This document shows, piece by piece, positions 1 through 8,426 of a DNA stretch of 56,339 nucleotides. The stretch's first letter is position 1, and each line of letters starts with the position of its first letter. Below the pieces are notes generated by a model that did not search any database, was not told the origin of the DNA, and saw only the letters and a list, made by a program, of their open reading frames with translations. Source of the stretch: Chloroflexi bacterium OLB15 (GTDB lineage: Bacteria > Chloroflexota > Anaerolineae > Aggregatilineales > Phototrophicaceae); contig LMZS01000059.1 in the NCBI GenBank assembly GCA_001567085.1, forward strand, positions 1 through 56,339, in the 5' to 3' direction. Position numbers and translations under genes: made by a program.

Positions 1-18
1 AAAATTGGACAGCTAAGA

Positions 19-1281
19 TTAAACCGTGCCTACCACGATAGAAGCATTCTGACCGCCCAGACCGAAACTGTTTGACAGGACGTACTTGAGATTTTTCACC
101 TGTCGCGCAATGTTTGGCACATAATCAAGGTCGCAGTCGGGATCGGGGGTGACGTAGTTAATGGTTGGATGCAGCACCTGATCAATCAAAGACATTACAC
201 AGGCGACCAGTTCAATTGCGCCAGAGCCACCCAGTGCGTGGCCGAGCATGGATTTCGTTGAGCTAATCGGAATGTTGTAGGCGTTTTCGCCGAACAGTTT
301 CTTGATCGCCAGCGTTTCCATAGCGTCATTCTGCGGTGTGGACGAGCCATGCGCATTGATGTAACCGATCTCATCAAGATTGATATGCGCGTCTTCTACT
401 GCCCATTTCATTGAGCGATGCGCGCCACGACCTTCCGGGTCAAGGGCGGCAACGTGATAAGCGTCAGATGATGAAGCATGGCCGAGCACTTCAGCGTAAA
501 TACGTGCGCCGCGCTTGAGCGCGTGACTCATGCTTTCCAGCACAAAGATGGCGCCGCCTTCTGAAAGCACGAATCCAGAGCGGTTCTTGTCAAACGGCAT
601 ACTGGCTTTCCCGGGGTCGTCTTCAAAACCTTTGACCAGAGCATCCATCGCCTCAAAGCCAGCCAGGGTGTAATCCTGGAAGATGGCTTCAACGCCACCA
701 GAAATGATCAGGTCGGCGCGTCCATTGCGGATCAGTTCAGCGCCTTCTCCCACCGACTGCGTGCCTGACGCGCATGCATTGGCTGGGGAATTGAGCGGGC
801 CAAGCGTGCGGAAAAAGCGGCTGACGTGGTGAGACGGCATGTTTGGCAAGGATTGAATTAACCCAAGCGGATTGGGGCGACGAAAACCGGATGTTTTGTA
901 TTTAAAGGTGGCGTGCTCGGCCATTTCGTGCGGGCCAAGCGCCGTGCCGATTACCGTGCCTGAACGCTCGCCTTCCGATTCGATCATCTCAGCGGTAAGC
1001 CCGGCATCTTTGAGGGCTTCGGCGGCGGCGGCAACTGCAAACTGGGTTGAGCGCCCCATACGTCGGGCTTCTTTGTGCTCAATGTATTCACTGGGATCAA
1101 AATCGCGGACTTCGCCGCCATATTTGATAATGATATGTTCGCTGGGAATCGTCTCAATATTCCGGATTCCCGACTTGCCGGCTTTCAAACCTTCCCAGAG
1201 GGACTTCACATTGCCCAATGCCGTGACCGCACCCATTCCGGTGATGACTACGCGTGGGCGTCCGTTTCTGAGTAAATCCAT
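19..1281 (-). CDS. fabF: beta-ketoacyl-ACP synthase II (FabF/KAS II)
   Basis: Condensing enzyme of type II fatty-acid synthesis. It joins malonyl-ACP to a growing acyl-ACP in the cytoplasm. The thiolase-fold Cys-His-His triad is visible as C170 (in ACASGTQ), H311 (in NAHGSSTP) and H348 (in SMLGHALGG). A glycine-rich C-terminal GLGGQNAS stretch is typical of the family. Length of about 420 aa matches the usual 410-420. I chose the ATG at 1281 because the family begins with the VVITGMG strand shortly after it. An in-frame ATG at 1308 has a GGGAGG only one base upstream, too close to act as its own ribosome site. It lies just downstream of plsX on the same strand, so the two are probably co-transcribed as a lipid operon that may continue beyond the left edge. 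Assignment is firm; FabF versus a FabB-like role is inferred from length and motif. Confidence 0.93.
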   Translation of the reverse strand: MDLLRNGRPRVVITGMGAVTALGNVKSLWEGLKAGKSGIRNIETIPSEHIIIKYGGEVRDFDPSEYIEHKEARRMGRSTQFAVAAAAEALKDAGLTAEMIESEGERSGTVIGTALGPHEMAEHATFKYKTSGFRRPNPLGLIQSLPNMPSHHVSRFFRTLGPLNSPANACASGTQSVGEGAELIRNGRADLIISGGVEAIFQDYTLAGFEAMDALVKGFEDDPGKASMPFDKNRSGFVLSEGGAIFVLESMSHALKRGARIYAEVLGHASSSDAYHVAALDPEGRGAHRSMKWAVEDAHINLDEIGYINAHGSSTPQNDAMETLAIKKLFGENAYNIPISSTKSMLGHALGGSGAIELVACVMSLIDQVLHPTINYVTPDPDCDLDYVPNIARQVKNLKYVLSNSFGLGGQNASIVVGTV

Positions 1282-1349
1282 AGATATTAGGCAGCGAAGG
1301 CGCTGCATACCTCCCTTCTAAAACGTGCGAACGCAGAAATTCAAAATGA

Positions 1350-2338
1350 TTACTGCGAAATGCCCTGACGAATAGCCTCAATCAGGTTGCCAGAAACAGC
1401 TTGCCTGGCCTGGCGAATTGCATTTTTAATAGCGTTGGCGTTGGAACGACCATGCCCGATGATTACAACCCCATCAACCCCCAAAAGTGGCGCGCGCCAA
1501 TTTCAAAGGGATCAATTTGTTTGCGAACCCGCTCAAAAGCTGGTTTGGATAATAACCCCCCAATTTTGGACGGCAGATCGTGCATTAATTCTTTGCGTAT
1601 CTGCGATGTCAACATGCTGGTTGCAGCTTCTAACGATTTGATCAGAATGTTGCCCACAAATCCATCTGCTACCACAACATCAACCTGATCTTTTAGCAGA
1701 TCTTTAGGCTCAACATTGCCGACGAAATTCAAATTAGCGCTTTTTAGCAATGTCGCAGCTTCACGGATCAGCTCGTTGCCTTTGCCTTCTTCCTCGCCAT
1801 TGGAAAGCAAGCCGACGCGCGGGTTTTGGATGCCCAGCGCATTCTTTGAAAAGATGCGCCCCATGATAGCAAACTGTAACAACCAGTCGGCTTTTGAGTC
1901 TGCATTTGCGCCAACATCCAACAGTGTGACGCCGCTGCCAATGCTGGGAATGATGGCGCTAAGCGCCGGGCGCTTTACCCCTTCAATGCGCTTAAGCGTA
2001 TAAAGCGTGGCGATGGCAAGTGCCGCGCCTGTATTTCCAGCAGTCACAAAAGCGTCAGCCTGACCAGACTTCACTAAAGTCATACCGATAGCCATTGAGG
2101 ATTCGGGTTTTTCTTTGCCTACTGTTGCCGGCTTATCCTCCATGCTTACAGCCTGCGGGGCGTGAACCACCGACAATTTCAAGTTGGCTGTATCGTACTT
2201 TTTAAGTTCTGCGTTGATAAGCGTTTCATCACCTACCAGGATGATGGCGTCACCGTATTCGCGGGCAGCTAGCACCGCACCTTCAACATCCGGTTTTGGA
2301 AAATCGTCACTGCCCATCGCATCTAATGCAATATGCAT
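1350..2338 (-). CDS. plsX: phosphate acyltransferase PlsX (single-base frameshift near the 3' end)
   Basis: PlsX makes acyl-phosphate from acyl-ACP for phospholipid synthesis. The start is typical ([10 protein letters not shown]), followed by TAGNTGA, LLDVGAN and a VGLLSNGEE stretch. The reading frame stops at 1463 after [13 protein letters not shown], where the family has a GGAPLLGV segment. Moving to the next frame at the GCGCGCG run (about 1491-1497) gives [16 protein letters not shown], then about 40 more residues ending at a TAA at 1350. That is exactly the missing PlsX C-terminus, so one base appears lost from the GC repeat. The corrected protein would be about 329 aa, normal for the family. 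The downstream neighbour is fabF. I read this as an intact gene with an assembly or sequencing error, but a genuine mutation cannot be excluded from one sequence. Confidence 0.88.
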
Positions 2339-2418
2339 GTTGTATCCCTGTCGAATTGATTGCGCTGCCCCTGCAAATAAGTATGTATCTTAGCGAACAG
2401 ATCGCCGCGTCAAAAGGA

Positions 2419-2446
2419 TTGACATCGTACTTGTGCAGCGTATAAT
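2419..2446 (+). promoter_or_regulatory. sigma70-type promoter of tRNA-Leu
   Basis: Perfect -35 TTGACA (2419-2424), 16-bp spacer and perfect -10 TATAAT (2441-2446). The predicted start near 2453 is only about six bases before the mature tRNA 5' end. Confidence 0.85.
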
Positions 2447-2458
2447 ACCTCACCGTGA

Positions 2459-2540
2459 GTCCCGGTGGCGGAACTGGCAGACGCGTACGCTTGAGGGGTG
2501 TATGCCGCAAGGCGTGGAGGTTCGAGTCCTCTCCGGGACA
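2459..2540 (+). tRNA. tRNA-Leu (anticodon GAG)
   Basis: The acceptor stem GTCCCGG pairs with CCGGGAC, followed by discriminator A at 2540. The D-region GCGGAACTGGCAGAC, anticodon loop TTGAGGG (GAG), a long class II variable arm (TGCCGCAAGGCGT) and the T-loop TTCGAGT are all present. The long variable arm and the GAG anticodon identify leucine. No CCA is encoded. It has its own promoter and terminator, so it is a monocistronic transcription unit. Confidence 0.95.
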
Positions 2541-2545
2541 CAGCG

Positions 2546-2580
2546 AAACCCGCATGATAATTCATGCGGGTTTTCTTTTT
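2546..2580 (+). terminator. Rho-independent terminator of tRNA-Leu
   Basis: Perfect 12-bp stem (AAACCCGCATGA paired with TCATGCGGGTTT), loop TAAT, followed by TTCTTTTT. Confidence 0.9.
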
Positions 2581-2662
2581 GCACGCCTCCTCTAACCTGA
2601 TGTAAACTGAATTTGAATTTGGTGCATATTGAGCCGCAATTCACCAATCGGGGGAAGCCTGC

Positions 2663-4573
2663 ATGAGTGATTCGAATTCGGATGCGTTAAAGCGCGCCTA
2701 CGAGCTGGTTGAGGCCGGCCAACCTGAGGAGGCACGATCAATTCTTGATGCCCTTCTGGTAACTGATCCGCGCAATCCTGATGCCTGGTGGATTTACGCC
2801 TATGCCGTAGATGATCCGGCTGAAGCACAACGCGCTCTGAAAACCGTTTTACAACTGGATCCCGATTACCCCGAAGCGGCCGAATTACTTCAGAGCCTGC
2901 AAGAGCAGTACCCACAGCTTGCAGAGGCGGAAACTGCTGCCGCGCTGGCTGAGGGGAATGCCCCGCCACTGCCAACCGAACTTCCAGACGTTCCGGATGA
3001 GCAGGTTCTGGATTTGGACGAAGAGCCAGAATTTCTTCCACCTCCAGCAACAGCGATTCCTGAACCCCCAAACATGCGAGTAAAAAGAGAAAAGCGCAGC
3101 AATTTGCCAATATGGATCGCATTGGTTGCTGCCATTGCGCTGATTCTGGTGATTCTGCTGCTGCTGCGTCCGGGCGAACCAAGTGTTACAACTGCTGGCC
3201 TTGCTACCGCGACTGCACCATCTGGCGTTGATGAAACCACAGGCGCGCAGGTGACACTGGAAGTTTCGCCTTTATCAGCAGGTGAAACCGAAGAAGCAGG
3301 CTTAGAAACCGCGCTGCCCGACGGCGCACTTGTAACGCAAGATGTGCAGCCAACAGTGGCTAGCGAAAATACGGTTGTGCTTCAGGTCACACCGCTGGAT
3401 GCTGCCACTGCTGTGCAGACCGCGCAGACTGATGGAACAGTCGCAACGCCTGATCAGGGCGCGCAGCCGACGGCTGATACTGGTACAACTGGACAGCTTG
3501 CGACACTTTCGGTAGAGACTAGCGGTAATGTTCAGGCAACACCGGTAGGCACAACCGCCATTCTCGAAGTAACGCCCCTGGATGCAAATTCTGGTGAGCA
3601 GGCAGGGGATACTGTTACGCCTGATGCGGGAGCCACTGAAACAACAGAGATTGGCGAAGAGGTTGCTACTGAGCAAGCTGTAGAAACCGGAACCACTGGC
3701 GCTGAAACTGAGACTGTGCCGGCACCTACAACTGAAACAGGGGCAGCCGGTGAATTAGGCGTAATGCCAACAGAATCTGCTGGAACGGCAGAGGTTAGTG
3801 ACGAAGCTACTACGGAACCGGGTGAGGCGCTTGGAACTGAAGTTGCGGTGATCCCTACGCTTGAGGGTGAAGCGACCATGGAAGCAGGTGATCCGGGGAC
3901 TGAGATAGCACTGCTTCCAACTACTGAATCCGGCACATCCGGCGAAACCGGAAGCGAAGAAACGGAAACACCCCCCGCTGCGGCGACTGTCGAGGATGCT
4001 GGAGCCGAAGCGACATCTGCGCCAGACGCTACAACTGAAGTTTCGTCTGGTACAGACGTGACGCCGACTGCCGAAGCGGAAACAGAAGTTGCTACCAGTA
4101 ATGAGGCGACCCCGACTTCTGAATCATTTGTTGTTGAAGCCACGCTTGCGGAAAGCACGGTCGAAACGGGCAGCACAGAGGTGACTGAACCTGCGCCAAC
4201 TGCTGCGCCCGGTCAGGAAACTGGCGGCGAAGTCTCAGGTTTACAAGGGCTAGAACAGTCGTTAACCAGCGCAGGATTTTCGAATTACGCCATTACCGGC
4301 CTGGTTACAAACCTGGGGAACGCATTGATAGTTTCGATCTGCGCGGAAGAAGGGCCTGAATTACGTGAAGTGCTAGCGCCAGCGATGGGTGTGGTTGCAA
4401 GCAGCGCAGCCAGCCAGGATGTGCGTTTTACGGTTGTAGGCGTTGAAGTATTAAGCTGTGCCAACCCACGCCAGACGCTGCGGTTGATCGTCGTTGAACG
4501 CCCAATCGCGGAGAACTATGCAAGCGGAAACCTGACGGAAGAAGAATTCCAGTCTACGTGGATTTCACTATAA
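2663..4573 (+). CDS. TPR-like, single-pass membrane protein with a long Thr/Glu-rich outer region
   Basis: Unrecognised as a named family. Three parts are visible. Residues 5-80 look like TPR helices (RAYELVEAGQPEEARSILDA, then AQRALKTVLQLDPDYPEA). A single membrane segment lies at about 148-168, preceded by the basic KREKR. A very acidic, Thr/Ala/Glu/Pro-rich stretch of some 350 residues then leads to a compact C-terminal domain (about 525-636) with two cysteines (SICAEE, LSCANP). The TPR part would be cytoplasmic and the rest outside. The linker holds three diverged copies of a LEVTPLDA-like motif. A ribosome site GGGGGAAG precedes the ATG. It stands alone between tRNA-Leu and a convergent histidine kinase. 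The function is unknown; a scaffold or sensor role in the envelope is only a guess. Confidence 0.8.
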   Translation: MSDSNSDALKRAYELVEAGQPEEARSILDALLVTDPRNPDAWWIYAYAVDDPAEAQRALKTVLQLDPDYPEAAELLQSLQEQYPQLAEAETAAALAEGNAPPLPTELPDVPDEQVLDLDEEPEFLPPPATAIPEPPNMRVKREKRSNLPIWIALVAAIALILVILLLLRPGEPSVTTAGLATATAPSGVDETTGAQVTLEVSPLSAGETEEAGLETALPDGALVTQDVQPTVASENTVVLQVTPLDAATAVQTAQTDGTVATPDQGAQPTADTGTTGQLATLSVETSGNVQATPVGTTAILEVTPLDANSGEQAGDTVTPDAGATETTEIGEEVATEQAVETGTTGAETETVPAPTTETGAAGELGVMPTESAGTAEVSDEATTEPGEALGTEVAVIPTLEGEATMEAGDPGTEIALLPTTESGTSGETGSEETETPPAAATVEDAGAEATSAPDATTEVSSGTDVTPTAEAETEVATSNEATPTSESFVVEATLAESTVETGSTEVTEPAPTAAPGQETGGEVSGLQGLEQSLTSAGFSNYAITGLVTNLGNALIVSICAEEGPELREVLAPAMGVVASSAASQDVRFTVVGVEVLSCANPRQTLRLIVVERPIAENYASGNLTEEEFQSTWISL

Positions 4574-4601
4574 GCTGGCAACCCAAAAGAGTGTCACAAT
4601 C

Positions 4602-4638
4602 ACAACATAAAACCAGTCACTGACTGGTTTTATGTTGT
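4602..4638. terminator. Bidirectional hairpin between convergent genes
   Basis: A near-perfect palindrome of 18 bp per arm centred at 4620, AT-rich at the base (ACAACATAAAACC on the left, mirrored on the right). It overlaps the stop codon of the minus-strand kinase at 4630-4632. The A- and T-rich base gives U-tracts in both directions. Confidence 0.75.
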
Positions 4639-6243
4639 CTGATAAGGAAGTTTTACGGTGAAAGTTGTTCCTTGATTCACGGTGCTTTTCACGTCAATAG
4701 TGCCATTGTGCGCTTCGATAATGCCGTGACTGACAAACAGCCCTAACCCGGTGCCGTTTGGTTTGGTCGAGAAGAAGGGGTCGAAAATTTTGTTCATGTC
4801 GTCTGGCGCAATACCGATGCCGGTATCAGCGATTTCGGCAACCACAAAATGACCTTCAGTATAAGTTTTTACAGCTAGCGCCCCGCCTGAAGGCATGGCT
4901 GCCTGCGCATTTAGCGCAATATTCATCAACACCTGTTCAAGCTGATCTTTGCTGCCAAAGATCTCTGGCAGCGGCTGGAAATCTGTATTGATCTGAATGT
5001 ATTCATGCTGAAAAAATTTGCGGTTAAGCGAGACTACAGTTTCTAGCACATCATTCAGATTGAAAAGCGCCATCGTATCGGTATCGCGTGAGAATTCAAG
5101 CAGGCGCGACACGATCTTGCGGATGCGCTCAATGCTGGATTGAATGATCTCGACGGACATTCGATCATAGTCAATATGGCGCTCTTCAAGCTCTTCAACG
5201 ATACCTTCAAGCAGCGTGCGAATCGGCATCAAGGGGTTATTGATTTCATGAGCGATACTTGCCGCAAGATGTCCTATTGAGGCTAGTTTTTCGCTGCGTA
5301 ACAACATCTTTTGAGCCGATTCCAATTTTGCAGTTCGCTCGGCGACCATCGTTTCTAACTGGTTGGCGTAATTCAATTCAACTTCATAGAGGTGTGCATT
5401 ATGCAGCGCCAGCGCGATTTGGCGGATAATGCCGCCGAATAGCCGCGACTGATTGGGTTCATAGGTGGTGTGCATCCCAAAGATGGCTACCCTGCCGATG
5501 ATATTTCCGCCATGATCCAGCTCTGCGACAATACCGTTTGGAAAATCGCCAATGCGGATCGGGCTTTGGACATCCCACACCAGGATACCTTGCTCAATCG
5601 GAATTTGCTGAAGCCCGATGATAAGGGCATCTTTTTCGGAATCTGTCAGACTGATATTGCGAGTCATCAGCCTTGAGCGATCTGTTGAGGTATGAACATC
5701 CAGAGTTATGGCTACAACCTCGCCCGGCAGAAGATCGAGAAGCAGGCTAGGGGAAAGCTCCAGCAATTCACTTTTATCGAGATGCTGGTTGAGTAACTCG
5801 CTCGCTCCGACAATGACTTCCAGTTCGCGTGTGCGCTGCTGAAGTTTCTCCTCAAGCTGGCGTGAGCGTATCTTGATATGAGCGCGCGCCAGCAATTCCT
5901 GAGGGGCGAAAGGTTTATAAATATAGTCGTCTGCGCCTAACTTTAGCCCACGCTCTACATCGGCTGGTTCGCGCGCGTTCGCGGTCATCATGATGGTAGG
6001 AATATTGGCGGTAACTGACATTTCGCGTAGTTTTCGCACTACATCGAAACCATCAATTCCCGGCATCAAGATATCGAGAAGGATCAGGTCAGGCAGCAGC
6101 GTGGTTGCGGCCTGCACCGCATCAAGCCCGTTTGCTACATGCTCTACTCGGTAGCCCTCGCGCTCAAGAATATGACGAAGCATGAAAATCGTGGTGGTAT
6201 CGTCATCAGCAACAAGGACAAGCGGCTTGCTATTTACAGACAT
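4630..6243 (-). CDS. Response-regulator/histidine-kinase hybrid (REC-GAF-like-HisKA-HATPase)
   Basis: A two-component signalling protein with the receiver domain first. REC spans about residues 8-125, with acidic pocket VADDD, phospho-acceptor D57 (LLDILMPG) and K110 (YIYKPF). A GAF-like middle (about 160-285) leads into a coiled-coil linker. The HisKA H-box has H332 (ASIAHEINNP). The HATPase domain has an N-box around N441-N445, a G1 box (DTGIGI, D473), FDPFF and the GTGLGL G2 box. All catalytic residues are present, so it should be active. There is no transmembrane segment, so it is probably a soluble kinase regulated by phosphorylation of its own REC domain. The ATG at 6243 is preferred to a GTG at 6261. 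No partner regulator lies nearby, so it is an orphan whose input and output are not visible. Confidence 0.9.
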   Translation of the reverse strand: MSVNSKPLVLVADDDTTTIFMLRHILEREGYRVEHVANGLDAVQAATTLLPDLILLDILMPGIDGFDVVRKLREMSVTANIPTIMMTANAREPADVERGLKLGADDYIYKPFAPQELLARAHIKIRSRQLEEKLQQRTRELEVIVGASELLNQHLDKSELLELSPSLLLDLLPGEVVAITLDVHTSTDRSRLMTRNISLTDSEKDALIIGLQQIPIEQGILVWDVQSPIRIGDFPNGIVAELDHGGNIIGRVAIFGMHTTYEPNQSRLFGGIIRQIALALHNAHLYEVELNYANQLETMVAERTAKLESAQKMLLRSEKLASIGHLAASIAHEINNPLMPIRTLLEGIVEELEERHIDYDRMSVEIIQSSIERIRKIVSRLLEFSRDTDTMALFNLNDVLETVVSLNRKFFQHEYIQINTDFQPLPEIFGSKDQLEQVLMNIALNAQAAMPSGGALAVKTYTEGHFVVAEIADTGIGIAPDDMNKIFDPFFSTKPNGTGLGLFVSHGIIEAHNGTIDVKSTVNQGTTFTVKLPYQTT

Positions 6244-6342
6244 TGGCGGATCCCATTCCACAGGTAAGAGCGCGGTGCTAGAATATATCGTAACCTGATT
6301 ATCTTTCTCCGATGGTAAAGTGAGCAGAATAGAGCTTTTCTA

Positions 6343-7548
6343 ATGAATTCGCGTTCACGAATAATTGTGCGGTCTTTGGTAACCGGAGTGGTTGCCGGGC
6401 TGGTATTAGCAGCAGTATTTTCAGCAGGGTTTTTCTTGCGTGATGCGCTTGGATCGCCATCACGGGTAGCGGCGGCTGAAGGCGACGGCTACCAGCTTCT
6501 TGATGAGGTGCAGCAGCTATTAGATGCGCATTTTGTGCGCGCGCAGCCTGATTATGCCCAGCGGGAGTATGGCGCAATACGCGGTATGTTGACTACGCTG
6601 AACGATCCCTACACCTTCTTTATTGACCCGCCAGTAGCGGCGAGCGAATCGGATGTGCTTGCTGGGACTTATGGCGGTATTGGCGTTCAAATCGTGCGCT
6701 CTGAGGCGGGTGAACTGGTGCTTTTCCCATTTGATGAAAGCCCGGCGTTAGCATCAGGCATTGAAGATGGCGATATTTTGCTTGCGGTGAATGGCACGCC
6801 TGTTGACATTTCTGTTCAAGCGGACGTGCTGGATCAGATGCTGCGTGGTGAAGTGCGCGAGGGAAATGGCGTTGAGCTGACTGTTCGTAAAGCCGATGGG
6901 CAGGAACAGGCGGTGTTTGTAGCGTTTGCCGTGATTAACGTGCCATCCGTCGTCTGGCGGGTGCTTGCCGATGACCCGCGTATCGGTTACTTACAGGTGA
7001 TGCGTTTTACCGGGCGTACCCCTGATGAAGTGCGGGCTGCTGTTGAAGGGTTGCGAGCGGAGGGCGTTGAAGCATTGGTGCTGGACATGCGCAATAATGC
7101 CGGGGGGCTGCTGCAAGAATCGATCACGGTTGCCGATGAATTTATTGATAGCGGGGTGATCGTTTACCAGCGTAATGCCCAGGGGGAAAATGCTTTTCCT
7201 GCATCATCTGGAGGTGTGGCTATAGATTTACCGCTAATTGTGCTGGTAAATCATGGGACGGCCAGCGGCGCTGAACTGGTTGCCGGGGCGCTTCAGGACA
7301 GCGGTCGCGCGAATATCATCGGACAGCGCACCTACGGTAAGGGCACCGTACAGCAAATTTTCCCGCTTTCTGACGGCTCATCGCTGCATGTAACTTCATC
7401 TGAATGGTTCACGCCAGCGCATCAGGCTTTAGAGCAGGCGGGGCTGGCGCCGAATACTGAGATGCAGCCAGATGCTGAAGGCCGGGATGTGGAATTAGGC
7501 GAAGCAATACGCCAGCTAAATGAAGTGCTGGCATCTGAAAGCGCATAA
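6343..7548 (+). CDS. S41 family C-terminal processing peptidase (CtpA/Prc-like)
   Basis: Membrane-anchored serine protease that trims or degrades envelope proteins at their C-termini. An N-terminal membrane anchor lies at about residues 10-32. It is followed by the S41 helical region with DPYTFFIDP, a PDZ domain (about 105-190, with GTYGGIGVQI) and the protease core. The catalytic Ser-Lys dyad is S308 in NHGTASGAE and K333 in RTYGKGTVQ. Length of 401 aa is normal. It is directly followed, with one base between, by smpB, so the two are translationally linked. The nearest upstream neighbour is the divergent sensor kinase. Confidence 0.93.
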   Translation: MNSRSRIIVRSLVTGVVAGLVLAAVFSAGFFLRDALGSPSRVAAAEGDGYQLLDEVQQLLDAHFVRAQPDYAQREYGAIRGMLTTLNDPYTFFIDPPVAASESDVLAGTYGGIGVQIVRSEAGELVLFPFDESPALASGIEDGDILLAVNGTPVDISVQADVLDQMLRGEVREGNGVELTVRKADGQEQAVFVAFAVINVPSVVWRVLADDPRIGYLQVMRFTGRTPDEVRAAVEGLRAEGVEALVLDMRNNAGGLLQESITVADEFIDSGVIVYQRNAQGENAFPASSGGVAIDLPLIVLVNHGTASGAELVAGALQDSGRANIIGQRTYGKGTVQQIFPLSDGSSLHVTSSEWFTPAHQALEQAGLAPNTEMQPDAEGRDVELGEAIRQLNEVLASESA

Positions 7549-7549
7549 T

Positions 7550-8020
7550 ATGAGTGAAAGCGGCAGGAAAATCGTCGCGCGAAATCGCAAAGCGACATTT
7601 AATTATTCCCTCGAAGAAACGTTTGAGGCGGGGTTGGTGCTTACAGGCCCTGAAATCAAGTCTATACGGTTGAACCGCGTCAATTTTCAGGATGGGTTTA
7701 TCGAAGAACGTGATGGCGAATTATGGCTAATCGGCATGCATATTTCGCCTTATGAGCAGTCTGGCATTTATGGTCGCATTGATCCTGACCGGCCGCGCAA
7801 GCTGCTGCTGCACCGCAAAGAAATTCGGCAGATCACGTCACGTATTCGTGAACGTGGCTATACCTGCGTACCTACCGCGCTTTATCTGGTGCGCGGGAAA
7901 GCCAAAGTAGAAATTGCGCTGGCACGCGGCAAGAAACTGTATGATAAGCGGGCTGATATTGCCAGGCGGGATAGCGACCGTGAAATTCGCCAGACGTTGA
8001 AAGAACGCTATCGAGAATGA
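7550..8020 (+). CDS. smpB: SsrA-binding protein SmpB
   Basis: Binds tmRNA and delivers it to stalled ribosomes in trans-translation. The sequence shows the family features: an N-terminal IVARNRKA and an FEAGLVLTGPEIKSIR segment. The C-terminal tail is basic (KRADIARRDSDREI) and needed for tmRNA decoding. I chose the ATG at 7550, giving 156 aa, the usual SmpB size; an earlier in-frame ATG lies inside ctpA. Pairing with ctpA makes functional sense because both deal with aberrant or tagged proteins. The tmRNA gene itself is not in the window. Confidence 0.95.
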   Translation: MSESGRKIVARNRKATFNYSLEETFEAGLVLTGPEIKSIRLNRVNFQDGFIEERDGELWLIGMHISPYEQSGIYGRIDPDRPRKLLLHRKEIRQITSRIRERGYTCVPTALYLVRGKAKVEIALARGKKLYDKRADIARRDSDREIRQTLKERYRE

Positions 8021-8033
8021 GCAATTGTGCCGG

Positions 8034-8061
8034 TTGACCGGATACTGAACTTCGCTACAAT
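8034..8061 (+). promoter_or_regulatory. sigma70-type promoter of tRNA-Arg
   Basis: TTGACC (8034-8039), 16-bp spacer and TACAAT (8056-8061), ending ten bases before the tRNA. Same spacing as the tRNA-Leu promoter. Confidence 0.75.
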
Positions 8062-8070
8062 GGTTACATC

Positions 8071-8143
8071 GCGCCCATAGCTCAGTGGATAGAGCATTGG
8101 TCTTCGGAACCAACGGTCGGGGGTTCGAATCCCTCTGGGCGCA
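8071..8143 (+). tRNA. tRNA-Arg (anticodon TCG)
   Basis: The acceptor stem GCGCCCA pairs with TGGGCGC, followed by discriminator A. D-stem GCTC/GAGC, anticodon stem TTGGT/ACCAA with loop CTTCGGA (TCG), and T-loop TTCGAAT. 73 nt; no encoded CCA. Confidence 0.95.
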
Positions 8144-8151
8144 ATTCTCTC

Positions 8152-8180
8152 TTGAAATGGGGAGAGGAAACCACTATAGT
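8152..8180 (+). promoter_or_regulatory. sigma70-type promoter of tRNA-Glu
   Basis: TTGAAA (8152-8157), 17-bp spacer and TATAGT (8175-8180), ending ten bases before tRNA-Glu. It lies between the two tRNA genes, so tRNA-Glu can be transcribed separately. Confidence 0.65.
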
Positions 8181-8190
8181 GTTACCAATC

Positions 8191-8263
8191 GCTCCATTCG
8201 TCTAGCGGTCTAGGACGTGGCCCTCTCAAGGCCAAAACACGGGTTCGATTCCCGTATGGAGCA
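8191..8263 (+). tRNA. tRNA-Glu (anticodon CTC)
   Basis: The acceptor stem GCTCCAT pairs with ATGGAGC. The anticodon stem TGGCC/GGCCA has loop CTCTCAA (CTC), the T-loop is TTCGATT, and the discriminator is A at 8263. 73 nt; no encoded CCA. Confidence 0.95.
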
Positions 8264-8265
8264 TG

Positions 8266-8299
8266 AAACGAGCATGCGCGTAGAGCTTGCTCGTTTTTT
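8266..8299 (+). terminator. Rho-independent terminator after tRNA-Glu
   Basis: 9-bp stem AAACGAGCA / TGCTCGTTT with a 13-nt loop, followed by TTT. It also lies just beyond the stop of the minus-strand small ORF (8301-8423), so it may end that transcript too. Confidence 0.75.
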
Positions 8300-8300
8300 A

Positions 8301-8423
8301 TTACTCGTTGAACGCCAAACCCTTGATCTCTAGTGCATCATAAAACGTATTGAGTGCGTGTTGTACTAAGCCTGCCGGAAGATCGCTATCCTGTTTTGCC
8401 CGCGTTACGATTTTGCGAACCAT
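8301..8423 (-). CDS. Small hypothetical protein (40 aa)
   Basis: An ATG at 8423 lies three bases after the stop of the upstream SRPBCC gene on the same strand. It opens a 40-codon frame ending in TAA at 8301, right before a hairpin terminator. The peptide begins MVRKIVTRAKQD and ends KGLAFNE; it is soluble and mixed-charge with no membrane segment or cysteine. Tight coupling to the upstream gene and the fit between gene end and terminator argue that it is real. I do not recognise the family, and the short length means chance cannot be excluded. Confidence 0.45.
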   Translation of the reverse strand: MVRKIVTRAKQDSDLPAGLVQHALNTFYDALEIKGLAFNE

Positions 8424-8426
8424 TTG

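Noticed and set aside
872..1321. Long plus-strand reading frame opposite fabF
   Set aside because: It mirrors the fabF coding strand, has no ribosome site or family resemblance, and its codon pattern follows the antisense of a strong gene.
3532..4176. 214-codon minus-strand frame opposite the Thr/Glu-rich linker
   Set aside because: Its Val/Ser-rich, low-complexity sequence is the antisense of the repetitive linker. No start signal or domain is seen.
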